From the NCBI RefSeq assembly GCF_000296815.2, contig NZ_CAIT01000004.1, positions 682,001 through 746,000 on the forward strand: a stretch of 64,000 bases of DNA, written 5' to 3'. The DNA is from Fibrisoma limi BUZ 3. GTDB taxonomy: Bacteria > Bacteroidota > Bacteroidia > Cytophagales > Spirosomataceae. This document shows positions 62,323 to 64,000 of this stretch, one piece after another. A model generated the notes under the pieces. The model was given only the letters and a program-made list of their open reading frames with translations, was not told the origin of the DNA and did no database searches. Each line of letters opens with the position of its first letter. Positions within the stretch are counted from its first letter, which is position 1. A program made the position numbers and the translations under genes.

Positions 62323-63234
62323 ATGAATTCGTATTGCAAGTACATACTTCTGGTAGTGTTTCTGACTGCCGGCAGGGCGTGCTTGGCCAATTCCCCGGCA
62401 GCTCGATCGGCCAATAAAGCCTGCCGTCCGGATTCGATGGTCGTGACTGAAAATCAACGACTGGTCGACGAGGGACTACGTTTCTGGGAACGAAAAGACT
62501 ATACCAAAGCAGAACAATGTTTTCGGAAAGCGGCCGATAAGGGCTACAGTTGGGGGCAATACAACCTGGCACTCTGCTATTTTCACGGTAAGGGTGCCAG
62601 CAAAGACCTGTCGAAAGCGGCCGTTCTGTTTCAGTTGGCCGCGCGACAGGGGAATACCGAAGCCCAGTGTTGCCTGGCTACCATGTATCACTTCGGGATG
62701 GGTATCCATACGAATTTTGAGCAGGCGCTGAGTTGGTACACCCTGGCCGCCAAAGCGGGTAACGTGCAGGCACATACCTACATCGGCTCGATGTATCAGT
62801 TTGGGCAGGGTGTTCAGAAGGACTACCAGACGGCCCATGACTGGTACCAGAAAGCCGCTCAGAAAGGCTGTGCCAATGCCATGTATTACCTGGGTAGCCT
62901 ATATGAAGGTGGTTACGGCGTGGCGAAGAACACGAAGGAAGCCCTGACATGGTACCGGGCCTCGGCAGATCAGAACAACGCCGAAGCCTGCTACCGGGCA
63001 TTCCGCATCTATTATTACGAGCTTTCGGATGCGGCTAATGGGTATAATTATTTGACCCGGGCAGCCGCTCAGAACCACGTAGGAGCGCTCTATGAACTGG
63101 GAGAAACCCATTATCTGGGGCTATTGGGACGACCAGTCGACCGGAAGAAAGCCCGGCTGCATTATACAAAGGCCGCCGACGCCGGTAACGCAATGGCCCA
63201 GATGGCACTCAAAGTGAGAACTTTTGACGAGTAG
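62323..63234 (+). CDS. Secreted Sel1-repeat protein
   Basis: The 303-residue protein starts at ATG 62323 with a signal peptide (about 1-21). It carries about six to seven Sel1-type (TPR-like) repeats of ~36 residues with the A-x-x-x-Y-x-x-G...A...LG-x-M-Y pattern (for example AQCCLATMYHFGMG, AHTYIGSMYQFGQG, AMYYLGSLYEGGYG). Such alpha-solenoids scaffold protein complexes, here in the periplasm. It is coupled to the upstream coiled-coil gene, so a complex between the two is a reasonable guess. Confidence 0.9.
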   Translation: MNSYCKYILLVVFLTAGRACLANSPAARSANKACRPDSMVVTENQRLVDEGLRFWERKDYTKAEQCFRKAADKGYSWGQYNLALCYFHGKGASKDLSKAAVLFQLAARQGNTEAQCCLATMYHFGMGIHTNFEQALSWYTLAAKAGNVQAHTYIGSMYQFGQGVQKDYQTAHDWYQKAAQKGCANAMYYLGSLYEGGYGVAKNTKEALTWYRASADQNNAEACYRAFRIYYYELSDAANGYNYLTRAAAQNHVGALYELGETHYLGLLGRPVDRKKARLHYTKAADAGNAMAQMALKVRTFDE

Positions 63235-63317
63235 TACGTAGTAGTTAGTACACGGCCGTATTGTTGCTCTGGGTTGGGGTCAGCAATACGGCTTTGTCTT
63301 GTTACGTTGGGGCGTAT

Positions 63318-63441
63318 GGCGAGGGGCAGGGGGCATAGGGCGAGGGGTGATTCGGGTCTGACGGTACGTCTGACCGGGTCACAATAGACCCGCTGGATGG
63401 GATGGTTCGGGTATGGAAACTGGGGTGCAGACGTACAGTCA
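63318..63441. repeat. Composite intergenic repeat, locus C
   Basis: A G-rich stretch (GGGGCATAGGGCGAGGGG) leads into GATTCGGGTCTGACGGTACG (63350 on), the 21-base unit at 63355-63375, a segment ending ATAGACCCGC and a degraded second unit near 63426-63441. The block matches locus A over ~80 bases and locus B at its left. Confidence 0.78.
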
Positions 63442-63451
63442 TCCCCCAGCC

Positions 63452-64000
63452 CTACGCTCCCTCCACAATCACGATTTCTTCCGGGGTGAGCGCAAACAGG
63501 GCGTACACCATCTGGTCCAACTCGGCTTCCAGGGCCGACGTATCGGCCTTAGGGTTATCCCGTTTGGCTGCTAAAATCGCATCCACTTTCTCAATAAACG
63601 GAGCCTGCGCATCGGCAGAGATGTCGGGAATGGGAATTTGTGAAATGTAAACGGGCTTATACTCAAAATAGCCGTTTTGTTTGGTGGAAGAAATTTGCTG
63701 CATGACAAAATTCGTCGTGCGGCAATTCATAATTCCTAACACATACTTGTTGGCCGTGGCAACGATTGTTGTCTTTTCGTTGAAGTAAATGCCGCTTTCA
63801 TCCCAGATACAGGAGGATTCTTTAGTTGTAGTCGGAGCAATAATATGTGGCTTCTCAAATTCAGGAAAGTAATCAACGGCATCCTGAATTTCATACCAGT
63901 TATACGTGCCTGCCTTACGGCCGTTCCATTTTCCCGAGAAACCTTTGGGTTTCGGCATTAACTCTTCCCTGTACGTTTCGAGGTGTTTCAAAATGGCCGG
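63452..64000 (-). CDS. 3' part of a type IIG restriction-modification enzyme (TaqI/Eco57I-like specificity end)
   Basis: The frame is open through the right edge; the TTG at 63991 is internal (residues before it read P-A-I-L). The visible ~180 residues match the C-terminal target-recognition end of Eco57I/TaqI-like methylases: PAILKHLETYREEL, WYEIQDAVDYFPEFEKPHI, IYFNEKTTIVATANKYVLGIMNCR and QISQIPIPD. In type IIG enzymes one chain carries both methylase and nuclease; the nuclease and motifs I-IV (NPPY) lie outside the window. It may mark the start of a defence island. Confidence 0.82.
   Translation of the reverse strand, partial: PAILKHLETYREELMPKPKGFSGKWNGRKAGTYNWYEIQDAVDYFPEFEKPHIIAPTTTKESSCIWDESGIYFNEKTTIVATANKYVLGIMNCRTTNFVMQQISSTKQNGYFEYKPVYISQIPIPDISADAQAPFIEKVDAILAAKRDNPKADTSALEAELDQMVYALFALTPEEIVIVEGA

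Overview
The window looks like a chromosome segment of a Cytophagales bacterium (Bacteroidota), most likely close to Spirosoma. The evidence is a SprB-repeat giant adhesin, a type IX secretion (T9SS) C-terminal tail on the DUF1501 protein, a GSII-type glutamine synthetase, many secreted lipoproteins and outer-membrane barrels, promoters of the Bacteroidota type (TTG, 19 bases, TAnnTTTG), and starts that mostly lack Shine-Dalgarno sequences. I found no rRNA, tRNA, CRISPR array or intact insertion sequence.

Layout. 1-3.2 kb: end of an SDR oxidoreductase, a class III aminotransferase and a predicted outer-membrane protein. 3.2-10.9 kb: a scattered, leftward amidoligase-type cluster: an ATP-grasp-like protein, a class I glutamine amidotransferase, a GCS2/YbdK carboxylate-amine ligase, an ATP-grasp ligase with a lysine-rich tail, and a small esterase. 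It is interspersed with a class D beta-lactamase-like gene, a GNAT acetyltransferase and two tiny genes. This is the best candidate here for an undescribed system, probably making a small peptide-like amide. 11-14.5 kb: three secreted carbohydrate-related hydrolases (esterase, GH16, large esterase-like protein). 14.6-16.2 kb: acyl-CoA reductase divergent from a 2[4Fe-4S] ferredoxin. 16.4-19.1 kb: porin-like protein and ammonium transporter; glutamine synthetase follows at 24.3 kb. 19.2-23.9 kb: YdeI-family protein, SDR, lipoprotein lipase, tRNA methylthiotransferase MtaB.

25.6-36.0 kb is one gene for a ~3480-residue cell-surface protein: an IgGFc-binding-type N-terminal region, PKD/Ig-like domains and 33 tandem SprB repeats of about 75 residues. 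The repeats show a higher-order period of eight units (1.8 kb). 36-42.5 kb, all leftward: glycosyltransferase, DUF4153 membrane protein with a small winged-helix regulator and a membrane partner, undecaprenol/diacylglycerol kinase, DUF1361 protein and an MFS transporter. 42.7-45.7 kb: a DUF1800-DUF1501 pair. 45.7-49.5 kb: mazG, a phosphoesterase, guaB and a DUF2141 protein. 49.9-53.2 kb: sialate-O-acetylesterase-type esterase and GH10 xylanase, a likely hemicellulose pair. 53.4-56.1 kb: recJ and a lipoprotein with both formylglycine-generating cysteines. 56.3-63.2 kb: outer-membrane barrel, SDR, serine hydrolase, saccharopine-dehydrogenase-like gene, Crp-type regulator, a coiled-coil periplasmic protein and a Sel1-repeat protein. 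The right edge cuts the 3' part of a type IIG restriction-modification enzyme.

Intergenic space is rich in structured DNA: strong intrinsic terminators, a ~145-bp element with long inverted ends (51.8 kb), two related purine/pyrimidine inverted repeats (14.5 and 44.1 kb) and a dispersed composite repeat at 58.0, 61.2 and 63.4 kb. All functional names come from reading motifs and overall similarity by eye; no database search was run.
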